From JACKIP01 sp963710165 (lineage in GTDB: Bacteria > Pseudomonadota > Alphaproteobacteria > Micavibrionales > Micavibrionaceae), in the NCBI GenBank assembly GCA_963710165.1, contig CAVPYZ010000004.1, positions 558,001-622,000 of the forward strand: a DNA stretch of 64,000 bases. Reading direction: 5' to 3'. Below are positions 7,647 to 17,209 of this stretch, in pieces. The notes beneath the pieces were generated by a model that made no database searches, was not told where the DNA came from, and saw only the letters and a list, made by a program, of their open reading frames with translations. How positions within the stretch are numbered: position 1 is the stretch's first letter; every line of letters begins with the position of its first letter. Position numbers and translations under genes: made by a program.

Positions 7647-8957
7647 ATGAAAAGATCACATTATTTTATACCGACACTGAAAGAAAACCCTAAAGAGGCA
7701 GAGATTGTCTCGCATCGTTATATGTTGCGCGCGGGCATGATTAAGCAAACGTCTGCCGGTATTTATGCCTGGTTGCCGATGGGGTTGAAAGTTTTACGCA
7801 AAATTGAAAATATTGTGCGTGAAGAGCAAAATAAAGCTGGCGCGCAAGAGGTTTTAATGCCGACGATCCAGCCCGCCGACCTCTGGAAAGAATCCGGACG
7901 CTATGATGCCTACGGTGCGGAGATGCTTCGTATTACAGACCGTGGTGAGCGTGAAATGTTATTCGGTCCGACAAATGAGGAAATGATTACGGATATTTTT
8001 CGCTCTCATATCAAGTCTTATAAGGATTTGCCAAAAAATATGTATCATATTCAATGGAAATTCCGTGATGAAATCCGTCCGCGTTTCGGTGTAATGCGTG
8101 GTCGTGAGTTCTTAATGAAAGACGCCTATTCATTTGATTTGTCACCAGAAGACGCACGTATTTCTTATCAGAAAATGTTTTTGTCATATCTGCGGACCTA
8201 TCGTCGTTTGGGTGTTAAAGCAATTCCAATGAAGGCCGATACGGGGCCAATCGGGGGTGATTTGTCACATGAGTTTATTATTCTGGCAGAGACAGGCGAA
8301 AGTGAAGTGTTCACTGATAAAAAGTGGAATGACGTTGATGTGACAGCCAAAGGATTGTCATATGATGATACGGATGCTTTGGAAGAATATTTCACGGAAA
8401 TGACAAATATTTACGCGGCAACAGATGAAATTCACGATCCGGCAACTGCGCCATCTGAAGATCAGCTGGATGTGGCGCGCGGTGTTGAGGTAGGACATAT
8501 TTTCTACTTCGGGTCAAAATATTCCAAGCCAATGGGAGCAAGTGTTCAGAACAAAGACGGTCAACTGGTCGATGTTGAAATGGGATCCTACGGTATTGGA
8601 GTCTCCCGTTTGGTGGGCGCGATTATCGAAGCCAGCCATGATGATAATGGCATTATCTGGCCAGAGGAAGTTGCGCCGTTTGATATTGGTTTAATTAATC
8701 TGCGCGTTGGTGATGAGGCATGTGATAGTGCGTGTCAGAAAATATATAACGAATTACAGAGCAACGGAAAAGACGTTTTGTATGATGATCGTGACAGCGG
8801 CGCAGGTGAGAAATTTGCAGATATGGATTTAATCGGCTTGCCATGGCAAATCGTAATCGGGCCGAAGGGGCTTAAAAACGGTATTGCCGAAGTAAAAAAT
8901 CGTAAGATAGGCGAGAAGAAAGAAGTTGCCCTCGATCAAATCACGTCTATCTTTTAA
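7647..8957 (+). CDS. proS: Prolyl-tRNA synthetase (short form)
   Basis: Charges tRNA-Pro with proline. Class II motifs are present: motif 1 around QEVLMPTIQPADLW, motif 2 FRDEIRPRFGVMRGREF, and motif 3 GSYGIGVSRLVGAIIE. At about 436 residues it is the compact bacterial form typical of alphaproteobacteria, without the inserted editing (INS) domain of the E. coli enzyme. The C-terminal anticodon-binding domain is recognisable (LPWQIVIGPKGL). The ATG at 7647 (MKRSHYFIPTLKENP) matches the family start better than the ATG at 7623. Lack of INS means that misacylated Ala-tRNA-Pro would need a separate editing factor. Confidence 0.95.
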   Translation: MKRSHYFIPTLKENPKEAEIVSHRYMLRAGMIKQTSAGIYAWLPMGLKVLRKIENIVREEQNKAGAQEVLMPTIQPADLWKESGRYDAYGAEMLRITDRGEREMLFGPTNEEMITDIFRSHIKSYKDLPKNMYHIQWKFRDEIRPRFGVMRGREFLMKDAYSFDLSPEDARISYQKMFLSYLRTYRRLGVKAIPMKADTGPIGGDLSHEFIILAETGESEVFTDKKWNDVDVTAKGLSYDDTDALEEYFTEMTNIYAATDEIHDPATAPSEDQLDVARGVEVGHIFYFGSKYSKPMGASVQNKDGQLVDVEMGSYGIGVSRLVGAIIEASHDDNGIIWPEEVAPFDIGLINLRVGDEACDSACQKIYNELQSNGKDVLYDDRDSGAGEKFADMDLIGLPWQIVIGPKGLKNGIAEVKNRKIGEKKEVALDQITSIF

Positions 8958-8984
8958 ATTTGGATTATTAAAGAAAGCGCATTC

Positions 8985-9605
8985 ATGAAAATTACGGTTA
9001 TTATCGGCTCGCATCAGCAGGACTCACAATCTCATAAAGTTGGAAAGTATATCCAGCATCAGTTAAATGACCTTGATGATGTGGATGAAGTGGGTGTCAT
9101 TGATCTGGGTGGTAATCCGATACCGTTGTGGGATAACACATTCTGGATGGAAGATTCCGAATTGAAGCGTGAGCTTGCGCCTTTTATGGAAGAGCTTTCC
9201 AGTGCGGATGGTTACGTCTTAATCGCACCGGAATGGGGCGGCATGGTTCCCGGTGGTCTCAAGAATTTCATGCTGTACTGGTCGCAGAGTGACACAGGAC
9301 ATAAACCCGCCACGATTGTGGGTGTTTCGGGCAGCATCAACGGGGCGTATCCTATTTCTGAACTACGCAGTAGCGGTTATAAAAATTGTAAAATAGTTTA
9401 TACGCCAGAGCATTTAATCGTGCGTAATGTTGGCGATATGATGAATGACATGGACCCGAATGGCGGTGAGGGTCAGTTTGATAAAGATATTCGTGGTCGT
9501 ACGACGCATTCAAATAATTGTCTGGTGGCCTATGCAAAAGCCCTTAAGATGATGCGTGAAATGACTCCTGATCTGATGAAAAAAGAGTATCCTTTCGGAA
9601 TGTAA
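8985..9605 (+). CDS. NADPH-dependent FMN reductase-like flavoprotein
   Basis: A 206-residue flavodoxin-fold protein of the NADPH-dependent FMN reductase family (chromate/quinone reductase-like). The N-terminal strand KITVIIGSHQQDSQSHKVG is the phosphate-binding loop, and the central APEWGGMVPGGLKNFMLYW corresponds to the family motif normally written PEYNxSxPGxLKNxlD, here with variations (Trp-Gly-Gly instead of Tyr-Asn). Substrate cannot be predicted. It starts 27 bases after proS and could share its transcript. Confidence 0.82.
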   Translation: MKITVIIGSHQQDSQSHKVGKYIQHQLNDLDDVDEVGVIDLGGNPIPLWDNTFWMEDSELKRELAPFMEELSSADGYVLIAPEWGGMVPGGLKNFMLYWSQSDTGHKPATIVGVSGSINGAYPISELRSSGYKNCKIVYTPEHLIVRNVGDMMNDMDPNGGEGQFDKDIRGRTTHSNNCLVAYAKALKMMREMTPDLMKKEYPFGM

Positions 9606-9651
9606 TCAATCCGTTATTGCCAGAACGCATCGCTTTCTATAAAACAAATTT

Positions 9652-10893
9652 ATGTTATTTTCCCCCTTTGAACGAATGATGGCTTGGCGATATTTACGTG
9701 CGCGTAAAGCCGAGGGTTTTGTGTCTGTTATTGCAACATTTTCCTTCATGGGAATTTTATTGGGTGTGGCAACGCTGATTATTGTTATGAGCGTTATGAA
9801 CGGATTTCGTACAGAGCTTGTTAGCCGTATTTTGGGTCTGAACGGTCATTTGACGGTCTATACACCTGGCACGTCCCTTACTAACTATCAAGATTTGACG
9901 GAACGTGTTGCACGTGTTTCCGGTGTGAAAAATGTATTTCCATTGATTGAAACGCAGGCATTATTAACTGCGCGTGGTGTTTCGAGCGGCGTTGTTGTGC
10001 GTGGAATGCGCCCGCAAGACTTTGCCGCAAAACCGATTTTGAGCGAAATTCAACCAAAGGGAGATGCGTATCTGCAAAAAGGGCGCGTTGCCATCGGAAT
10101 TAAGCTGGCAGAGCGTTTGAACCTTGATATTGGCGGTACATTACAGGTGTTATCACCAAAAATGAAATCATCCCCATTTGGAAGTATGCCACGATCAAAA
10201 ACGTTCGAAGTCTCACAAATATTCGACGTGGAAATGTATGAATATAACTCCGGCTTTATTTTCATGACATTGGAGGATGCACAAGCCCTGTTCCAGATTC
10301 CAAATGCGGCGACAGAGTTAGAGGTGCTAACCAATAATCCTTCAAACGTTATTCCTATTCGTGATTTGGTGCGCCAGACCGTTCTGGGGGAGGCAGAAGT
10401 TCATGATTGGCAGGCTTCGAATAAATCTTTCGTCAATGCTTTGGAAGTAGAGCGCAATGTTATGTTTTTAATATTGACGCTGATTATTATTGTGGCGGCG
10501 TTTAACATCATTTCATCCATGATTATGTTGGTGAAGGACAAATCACGCGATATTGCGATCATGCGCACCATGGGCGCGGCGCGTTCCTCCATGTTGAAAA
10601 TATTTATGCTGACAGGGGCGAGCATTGGTATTTCAGGAACATTGGTGGGCGCACTTTTAGGTGTCACATTCGCGGTTAATATTGATGCAATTAAAGAATG
10701 GATAGAGGGATGGAGTGGCGCGGAGCTGTTTAAAGATGAGATTTATTTCCTATCACGTCTTCCTGCCGAAATTAACTGGGTGGAAGTAATAGGTGTTGTT
10801 TCAATGGCGATTGTTATCTCTATCTTGGCGACGCTTTATCCTGCATGGCGCGCGGCAAAGTTAGACCCTGTGGAGGCGCTTCGTTATGAGTGA
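9652..10893 (+). CDS. lolC: Lipoprotein-releasing ABC transporter permease (LolC/LolE family)
   Basis: The inner-membrane permease that extracts outer-membrane lipoproteins and hands them to LolA. It has one membrane segment near residues 25-48, a long periplasmic domain of about 220 residues, then three membrane segments near residues 265-295, 315-345 and 370-395, the typical MacB/FtsX-like layout. The opening FERMMAWRYLRARKAEGF is characteristic of LolC/E. Only one permease gene accompanies lolD, suggesting that it works as a homodimer (a LolF-like arrangement). It overlaps lolD by eight bases. The name LolC, LolE or LolF cannot be settled from sequence alone. Confidence 0.92.
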   Translation: MLFSPFERMMAWRYLRARKAEGFVSVIATFSFMGILLGVATLIIVMSVMNGFRTELVSRILGLNGHLTVYTPGTSLTNYQDLTERVARVSGVKNVFPLIETQALLTARGVSSGVVVRGMRPQDFAAKPILSEIQPKGDAYLQKGRVAIGIKLAERLNLDIGGTLQVLSPKMKSSPFGSMPRSKTFEVSQIFDVEMYEYNSGFIFMTLEDAQALFQIPNAATELEVLTNNPSNVIPIRDLVRQTVLGEAEVHDWQASNKSFVNALEVERNVMFLILTLIIIVAAFNIISSMIMLVKDKSRDIAIMRTMGAARSSMLKIFMLTGASIGISGTLVGALLGVTFAVNIDAIKEWIEGWSGAELFKDEIYFLSRLPAEINWVEVIGVVSMAIVISILATLYPAWRAAKLDPVEALRYE

Positions 10894-11563
10894 TCAGCTT
10901 CTTGAAATAAATAATCTGCATAAAAGTTTTTCGCAGGGTGGGAAAACTTTAAACGTACTTCATGATATTAATGTCAGCGTCAGTGCAGGTGAGATTGTGG
11001 CATTGGTCGGACCAAGCGGTGCGGGTAAATCGACATTTCTTCAAATGGTCGGCTTGTTAGATACACCGACCAGCGGTCAAATATTGATCGGCGGGGAAGA
11101 CATGACGCGCGCTGATGATAAAAAACGCACGGCCTATCGTCGTGAACTGATTGGCTTTGTCTATCAATTCCATTATTTGCAACCCGAATTTACCGCGCTT
11201 GAAAACGTTGTCATTCCCCAGATGATCGCAGGAAAAAGCAAAGACGCGGCACAGGTGCGCGGCCGTAAAATTTTAAGTCGCATGGGGCTAGAACATCGCT
11301 TCACGCACCGTCCTGCAACCCTTTCCGGTGGGGAGCAACAACGCGTGGCTTTCAGCCGTGCCCTTGCCAATGCACCCAGTTTATTATTGGCAGATGAGCC
11401 GACAGGAAACCTTGATCCTGAAACATCGGACATTGTCTTTAACGAAATGCTCTCCCTTGTACGCAATGTCGGCATCGGCGCAATTATCGCAACCCATAAC
11501 ATGGACTTAGCCGCCAAAATGGATCGCGTGTTGATACTTCAAGGCGGAACGATAACTGATTAA
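10886..11563 (+). CDS. lolD: Lipoprotein-releasing ABC transporter ATPase LolD
   Basis: The ATPase of the lipoprotein release complex. Walker A GPSGAGKST is near residue 42, the Q-loop region is FVYQFHYLQPEFTALENV (a LolD/MacB hallmark), the signature is LSGGEQQRVAFSRAL, and Walker B is LLLADEPTGNLD. The 225-residue length is normal. It overlaps the end of the permease gene and is certainly co-transcribed with it. Confidence 0.95.
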   Translation: MSDQLLEINNLHKSFSQGGKTLNVLHDINVSVSAGEIVALVGPSGAGKSTFLQMVGLLDTPTSGQILIGGEDMTRADDKKRTAYRRELIGFVYQFHYLQPEFTALENVVIPQMIAGKSKDAAQVRGRKILSRMGLEHRFTHRPATLSGGEQQRVAFSRALANAPSLLLADEPTGNLDPETSDIVFNEMLSLVRNVGIGAIIATHNMDLAAKMDRVLILQGGTITD

Positions 11564-11579
11564 ATTACTTGGATTTAAT

Positions 11580-12218
11580 ATGATAATTAGACTGACATTT
11601 TTTTTACTTTTATTTATACCATTATCGGCGAAGGCGGCATCTTCTGAATATGATCAAAAGTTTCTGGAAATGGTTTCGTTTTCCAAATCAATGCCTGATA
11701 ATTTTGATTTTTTACATTTTAGAGATTTGTTTTCCAAAACCAGTATATATGAGCCTTATAACTTAACTCCCAATATCGCATTTGATGAATATTTTGAAAA
11801 ATCGAGAAATGGTGATGATGCATTTTTACCTAAAATGAGCGCTTACGTGATGAAAAGTTATGCTGTTGGTCCAGTACATAACCGTGCAGCATTAGTTTAT
11901 AAAAATTTAGGACAATTAGAAAAATATAAATACCATCAATGGATGGGAGAGGGGCTAACAAAAGCTCTAATAAAAAGCGGACATCCTTTACATCGTGAAA
12001 ATCCTCCCAAAGTATTATTAGTTGCAGAAGAATATATGATTGCACGGCATTTCCTTGAAGAAAAACCTACTCAGCAAAGAGTTGAAAATATTGATTTTAA
12101 AATGTATGACGTTTTGACTGGTATATCAAAAGAAGGTCAAAAAATCGATTTATGGTTTGATACAGGATATATTTGGAGTGCTAAAAACGCAGACAATAAA
12201 CGCAAATGTATGTGCTGA
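11580..12218 (+). CDS. DUF4919-like exported protein
   Basis: A 212-residue protein with a signal peptide (MIIRLTFFLLLFIPLSAKA). The mature part fits the DUF4919 pattern as I remember it: DFLHFRDLFSKTSIYEPYN near the start, a KYKYHQWMGEGL helix in the middle, and EEYMIARHFLEEK followed by MYDVLTGISKEGQKIDLWFD near the end. The function of DUF4919 is unknown; the middle looks like a TPR-like helical repeat. It starts 17 bases after lolD but is visibly more AT-rich than its neighbours, which could mean acquisition. The C-terminus ends in KRKCMC. Confidence 0.7.
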   Translation: MIIRLTFFLLLFIPLSAKAASSEYDQKFLEMVSFSKSMPDNFDFLHFRDLFSKTSIYEPYNLTPNIAFDEYFEKSRNGDDAFLPKMSAYVMKSYAVGPVHNRAALVYKNLGQLEKYKYHQWMGEGLTKALIKSGHPLHRENPPKVLLVAEEYMIARHFLEEKPTQQRVENIDFKMYDVLTGISKEGQKIDLWFDTGYIWSAKNADNKRKCMC

Positions 12219-12250
12219 CTCTTTTATTTTGAAAGTGTACATTTATATTC

Positions 12251-15200
12251 ATGTTCATCCATCTTCACACACATTCTGCCTATTCTTTGGCGGAAGGGGC
12301 GATTAAGGTTAAAGACCTGATTAAGCGCTGTAAAAACAGTGGGATGCCCGCTGTTTCTGTGACGGATACGAATAATTTGTTCGGGGCGATGGAATTTGCA
12401 AAAACGGCCAAAGCGGAAGGCGTGCAACCGATAATCGGATGCCAATTGCAAATTGAGCAATATGGGCACGTTGTTTTGCTGGTACAAAGCGAAGAGGGGT
12501 ATCAGAATTTATGTGCGTTGGTCAGTTCCGCGCATTTGGATACGGAAGATAACGCGCTACCCAATGCGACCTTAGAAAACGTGAAAGTATATTCCGCAGG
12601 TCTGATTTGCTTGAGTGGCGGGTATGGCGGGGTTTACAACAATTTGTTGTTAGAGGGGCAGAATGCGGATCATCCTGTTATTCAAAAGCTGCCTCAGATA
12701 TTTAAAAACCGTTTTTATATCGAACTTCAACGCCATGGTTGGGCAGAAGAAAGTCAAGTAGAAGAAGCCCTTATTGACTTTGCTTATAAGGAAAATATTC
12801 CTTTAGTCGCGACGAATGATTGTTACTTTTTAAATCGTAATATGCATCGGGCGCATGACGCGCTTTTATGTATTGCGGCGGGGCGATATATTACTGAAGA
12901 TGATCGTCGGAAAGTCACACCCGAGCATTACTTCAAAACAACCGAAGAAATGACTGCGTTATTCAAGGATATACCGGAAGCCATTGCAAATACGGTTCAT
13001 ATTGCGCGGCGATGTTCTTATCTGTTGCAAGAGATTGATCCTCTCCTCCCCAGATTTGATACGGGCGAGGGGCGTGATGAATTTGAAGAATTACAGTACC
13101 AATCACAACAAGGGTTAAAATGGCGACTGCAAAATTTTGTTGAAAATTTTGAAGATAAGAACATTCAGAAAGAATATGAAGACCGGCTGGCATTTGAACT
13201 CTCCGTGATTAAACAAATGGGTTTTCCGGGATATTTCCTGATTGTTTCCGACTTTATTAAATGGGCGAAGGAGCAGAAAATTCCTGTTGGGCCCGGACGT
13301 GGTTCAGGTGCGGGATCGTTAGTGGCATGGTCATTAAAGATTACAGATCTTGACCCCATTCGGTTTGGCTTGCTGTTTGAACGGTTCTTAAATCCTGAGC
13401 GTATTTCTATGCCTGACTTTGATATCGACTTTTGTCAGGAACGTCGTGACGAGGTGATCCGCTATGTTCAGGATAAATATGGCCGTGATCGTGTGGCGCA
13501 AATTATCACATTCGGTAAATTACAGGCGCGGAATACCATTCGCGACGTCGGGCGCGTGTTGCAAATGGGGTATGGACAGGTTGACCGCTTGGCGAAGATG
13601 ATACCAAATAACCCCGCCAATCCAGTTACGCTGGTACAAGCGATTGAGCAGGATTCTGATTTGCGCAAAGAAATTGCCAAGGATGAGAATTACCAAAAAC
13701 TGATCGAGATTGCGAAACAGTTAGAGGGGCTCTATCGTCACGCCTCCACGCATGCGGCGGGACTGGTTATTGGTGATCGTCCGTTAACCCAACTATTGCC
13801 GCTGTACCGTGATCCACGCTCGGACATGCCTGTAACACAATTTAATATGAAATTCGTGGAATCGACAGGACTGGTGAAGTTTGATTTTCTGGGTCTAAAA
13901 ACGATGACCGTCATTCAAAAAGCGGTCGATCTGATCAACGAAAAACGCGATGAGCCACTAGATTATCTAATGCTGCCGTTAGATGATAAAAAATCGTTTG
14001 ATTTAATGGCGCAGGGGCAAACGATTGGAGTTTTTCAGCTAGAGAGTGCGGGTATGCGGGATGCTTTAAAGCGTATGGAGGCAAGTACCTTTGAAGATAT
14101 TATCGCGCTTGTCTCGCTATATCGACCTGGTCCGATGGATAATATTCCTATGTATTGTGATCGAAAACTGGGTAAAGAAAAGCCAGATTACATGCATCCA
14201 TTACTAAAACCTTATTTGGAGGAAACTTATGGCATCATGATTTATCAGGAGCAGGTCATGCAGGCGGCACAAGCGCTTTCCGGTTACACGCTAGGCAGCG
14301 CAGACATTCTTCGTAAAGCAATGGGAAAGAAAATCAAAGAAGAAATGGTGCGCCAACGTGTTTTATTTATTGAGGGCGCGGCAGAGCATAATGACGTTCC
14401 TCAAGAAAAAGCCGAGGAAATTTTTGAACAAATTAATAAATTTGCGGGATATGGTTTTAACAAATCACACGCCGCGGCTTATGCCCTTATAGCCTATTGG
14501 ACGGCCTATTTGAAAGCCAACCATCCGGTTGAATTTATGGCGGCGTCTATGACGCTTGACCTTGGAAATACAGATAAACTTTCAATTTTTAAACAAGATT
14601 TAGAGAAGCAGGGCATCGCCATTCTATTACCCGATATCAATAAAAGTGATGTTGATTTCTCTGTGGAGGAAGACGCTGTTCGCTATGCTCTTGCCGCGCT
14701 GAAGGGTGTGGGTGAGGGGGCGATGGATGTATTAGTGACAGAGCGTCAGAAAAACGGGACCTATAAAACATTGGATGATTTTGCGGCGCGTTGTGATCCG
14801 CGGTCTTTGAATAAGCGGCAATTGGAGCATCTGGCGGCGGCGGGGGCATTTGAATGCGTCAATGATAACCGTGCGCAAGTGTATGAGTCGGTGGAAACTA
14901 TTTTACGTCATGCCAATAATTTGGCGGAAGAGCGGGAAAGCGGACAGGTTAGTTTATTTGGGGGCGAAGCGGGCGGAACGCAAACGCTCCCCACTTTGCC
15001 GCAGATTAAAGACTGGACGCCGCTGGAACGTTTGGAAAAAGAATTCAAGGCAGTCGGTTTTTTCCTGTCTGCCCATCCGCTTGATACGAAAGAAGACCAA
15101 CTTCAAAAACTCAAAATCAAAACTGTGGCAGAGGTTGAGCGTATTTTGGAAAACCAGCCCGGTACAGGCGTCAAAATGGCGGGTATCTTGCTCAAGAAGA

Positions 15201-15646
15201 TGGAACGGATTTCGCAAAAAGGCAATAAGTACGCATTTTTGCAACTGTCAGATGCAAGCGGCGTATATGAGGTCACAGCGTTTTCAGACTTACTGGCGGT
15301 TAGCCGTGAATTTTTAGTGGCAGGGGAGCCGTTATTATTGTCGGTGACGGCCGAATCACGTGAAGATCAGGTGCGTTATACGGCGCAATCGGTGCAACGG
15401 TTGGATGAAATGCTGGAAAAACGCACGGATGAAATTCATATTTCGGTAACCTCGCCTGAGCCTATTAAGAAATTAAAAGAATTTATCGATATTGAAGGAA
15501 GCGGTCCGTCGCAGATTATTATGCATCTGCCGCTAGAAACAGGACGGATGGCAGAAGTTATTTTGCAAGGGCGTTATAGTTTGTCCTCACAGGCGCGCAA
15601 TATTTTACGCGGCGAAGATAATGTAGTTGACGTGAAGGAACTTTAG
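12251..15646 (+). CDS. dnaE: DNA polymerase III subunit alpha
   Basis: The replicative polymerase alpha subunit. At 1131 residues it is close to the E. coli enzyme (1160). Order: N-terminal PHP domain (starts IHLHTHSAYSLAEGAIKVKD), polymerase core with the PDFDIDFCQERRDEV motif carrying catalytic aspartates near residues 395-400 and the preceding GPGRGSGAGSLVAW motif, thumb and fingers, a helix-hairpin-helix region (KGVGEGAMDVLV), then an OB-fold domain. RBS is weak: no obvious Shine-Dalgarno before the ATG at 12251. It stands between the lol operon and a small membrane protein gene. Confidence 0.97.
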   Translation: MFIHLHTHSAYSLAEGAIKVKDLIKRCKNSGMPAVSVTDTNNLFGAMEFAKTAKAEGVQPIIGCQLQIEQYGHVVLLVQSEEGYQNLCALVSSAHLDTEDNALPNATLENVKVYSAGLICLSGGYGGVYNNLLLEGQNADHPVIQKLPQIFKNRFYIELQRHGWAEESQVEEALIDFAYKENIPLVATNDCYFLNRNMHRAHDALLCIAAGRYITEDDRRKVTPEHYFKTTEEMTALFKDIPEAIANTVHIARRCSYLLQEIDPLLPRFDTGEGRDEFEELQYQSQQGLKWRLQNFVENFEDKNIQKEYEDRLAFELSVIKQMGFPGYFLIVSDFIKWAKEQKIPVGPGRGSGAGSLVAWSLKITDLDPIRFGLLFERFLNPERISMPDFDIDFCQERRDEVIRYVQDKYGRDRVAQIITFGKLQARNTIRDVGRVLQMGYGQVDRLAKMIPNNPANPVTLVQAIEQDSDLRKEIAKDENYQKLIEIAKQLEGLYRHASTHAAGLVIGDRPLTQLLPLYRDPRSDMPVTQFNMKFVESTGLVKFDFLGLKTMTVIQKAVDLINEKRDEPLDYLMLPLDDKKSFDLMAQGQTIGVFQLESAGMRDALKRMEASTFEDIIALVSLYRPGPMDNIPMYCDRKLGKEKPDYMHPLLKPYLEETYGIMIYQEQVMQAAQALSGYTLGSADILRKAMGKKIKEEMVRQRVLFIEGAAEHNDVPQEKAEEIFEQINKFAGYGFNKSHAAAYALIAYWTAYLKANHPVEFMAASMTLDLGNTDKLSIFKQDLEKQGIAILLPDINKSDVDFSVEEDAVRYALAALKGVGEGAMDVLVTERQKNGTYKTLDDFAARCDPRSLNKRQLEHLAAAGAFECVNDNRAQVYESVETILRHANNLAEERESGQVSLFGGEAGGTQTLPTLPQIKDWTPLERLEKEFKAVGFFLSAHPLDTKEDQLQKLKIKTVAEVERILENQPGTGVKMAGILLKKMERISQKGNKYAFLQLSDASGVYEVTAFSDLLAVSREFLVAGEPLLLSVTAESREDQVRYTAQSVQRLDEMLEKRTDEIHISVTSPEPIKKLKEFIDIEGSGPSQIIMHLPLETGRMAEVILQGRYSLSSQARNILRGEDNVVDVKEL

Positions 15647-15684
15647 AGTTTCATGATGTGTTTTATTAAAAAGTGGAGAAAAGT

Positions 15685-15894
15685 ATGAGTTTAGGTGGCA
15701 TTATTTCGGCAATAAAAGCAACGGCACTGGGTATTATCGGGGTTTATTTTGCGGCATTATGGTTTTTTGGTGGTATCATCGGCGCTATTGTCGCCGCGTT
15801 TAACGGGCATCTTTTTCACCTTTTACTCAGCCTATTAATACCCGCATATGGGGCGATCTACACCATCATTATGACACTCGCGGCGATATTCTGA
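15685..15894 (+). CDS. Small two-segment membrane protein
   Basis: About 69 residues from the ATG at 15685, which is preceded by GTGGAG at good spacing. Nearly the whole chain is hydrophobic and glycine/alanine-rich with two membrane segments (about residues 10-35 and 42-66). No family is recognised. It lies 38 bases after dnaE on the same strand and is followed by a partial copy of the palindromic repeat. The reading frame and ribosome binding site make it a credible gene despite its size. Confidence 0.6.
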   Translation: MSLGGIISAIKATALGIIGVYFAALWFFGGIIGAIVAAFNGHLFHLLLSLLIPAYGAIYTIIMTLAAIF

Positions 15895-15919
15895 CGTCTT
15901 TTTCTTATTGGGAAATAGA

Positions 15920-15947
15920 TGGACTGCCGCGCTACGCTCGCAATGAT
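15920..15947. repeat. Partial copy of dispersed palindromic repeat
   Basis: The right half of the repeat family seen at 5141-5215 and 7525-7595: GGACTGCCGCGCTACGCTCG leading into the GCAATGA end. The left half is missing or too diverged to see. It lies at the convergent junction between the small membrane protein and lysA. Confidence 0.6.
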
Positions 15948-15949
15948 AT

Positions 15950-17209
15950 TTACAACAAGTTTAGTTCTCGTTCTATTTGTTCATCAATACTTTCTTGTCT
16001 GTTAATCACCCAATGTTCTGAGCCATCAACCATGATCTCTGTCGCTGGTGTGCGGGCATTATAATAGGATGACATGGTCGCGCTGTATGCGCCTGCGCTG
16101 AAGATCGCAAGAAGATGATTTTGATCGGGGGATGCAAGAGGGCGGTCTTTTGCAAAGGTATCACCACTTTCACAAATCGGCCCGACGATATCAACGGATT
16201 TGACAGGGGTTTCCGTCTGTTTTACGGGCTTGATTGTATGATAGGCCTCATATAAAGCCGGGCGGATTAAATCATTCATTGCCGCATCAACGATAACATG
16301 GGTTTTAACCGCCGTTTCTTTAACATAGATGACTTCTGTAACCAAAATGCCGGCATTTCCGACCATATAACGACCTGGTTCGAAGCCCAAGTGACAGTCG
16401 AGTGGTGTGATCATCTCTTTAATAAGTTTGGCATAGGCGTCAATGTCTGCCACTGGTTCGTCGCGATAGGTGATACCAAGTCCGCCGCCCAAATCCAGTT
16501 CACTTACGATGAGATTTTTATCTCTTAGTTTGTGGACCAGTTTTGCAATACGCTCGAATGCCGGCATAAAATAACGTGGGTCAGCAACTTGCGAACCGAT
16601 ATGCATGCTGATACCGAGCGGCGTTATATGCTTATGATTACTTGCCGTTTTATAAAGCTCTAAAATACGCTCAGCCGTCAGTCCGAATTTATCTTCGCTA
16701 CGCCCTGTGGAGATTTTATCATGTGTTCCGGCTTCGACATCTGGATTTAAACGAAAAAGGATATTTATATTTTTGTTTAATTCATTCGTGACGTTTGATA
16801 GCAGATCCAGTTCGGGTTCGGATTCAATATTGATCTGGCGGATATTTGCGTTTACGGCTTCTTCCAAATCCTCTTTTGTTTTGCCCACACCTGAAAAAAT
16901 AATTTTATCGGAGGGGATGCCTGCAGCCAATGCGCGTTTCATTTCACCGATTGAAACAACGTCTATTCCCGCGCCCAACTCACTCATCAGCTTTAGAACG
17001 CCAATACGGTCATTTGCCTTACAAGCATATGCAATTAGCGCGTCATCGATCCCATGTGTGTGGAGGGCTGTGTTGAATGCCTTATACTGCGCACGAATAG
17101 AATTTGCAGAATAAATATAAAGCGGTGTGCCATATTCAGATGCTAAATCAGCAACAGAAATCTGTTCCGCGTGTAATTCACCCTGTTTGTAGTCGAAAAA
17201 CGGGGTCAT
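15950..17209 (-). CDS. lysA: Diaminopimelate decarboxylase
   Basis: Converts meso-diaminopimelate to L-lysine using pyridoxal phosphate. The PLP lysine lies in YACKANDRIGVL (about residue 63), the substrate-binding motif GPICESGDTFAKDR holds the C-terminal active-site cysteine, and GGGLGITY is the PLP-phosphate glycine loop. Length (419 residues) is normal. It overlaps the smpB stop by one base (TAATG), so the two are coupled. Confidence 0.96.
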   Translation of the reverse strand: MTPFFDYKQGELHAEQISVADLASEYGTPLYIYSANSIRAQYKAFNTALHTHGIDDALIAYACKANDRIGVLKLMSELGAGIDVVSIGEMKRALAAGIPSDKIIFSGVGKTKEDLEEAVNANIRQINIESEPELDLLSNVTNELNKNINILFRLNPDVEAGTHDKISTGRSEDKFGLTAERILELYKTASNHKHITPLGISMHIGSQVADPRYFMPAFERIAKLVHKLRDKNLIVSELDLGGGLGITYRDEPVADIDAYAKLIKEMITPLDCHLGFEPGRYMVGNAGILVTEVIYVKETAVKTHVIVDAAMNDLIRPALYEAYHTIKPVKQTETPVKSVDIVGPICESGDTFAKDRPLASPDQNHLLAIFSAGAYSATMSSYYNARTPATEIMVDGSEHWVINRQESIDEQIERELNLL

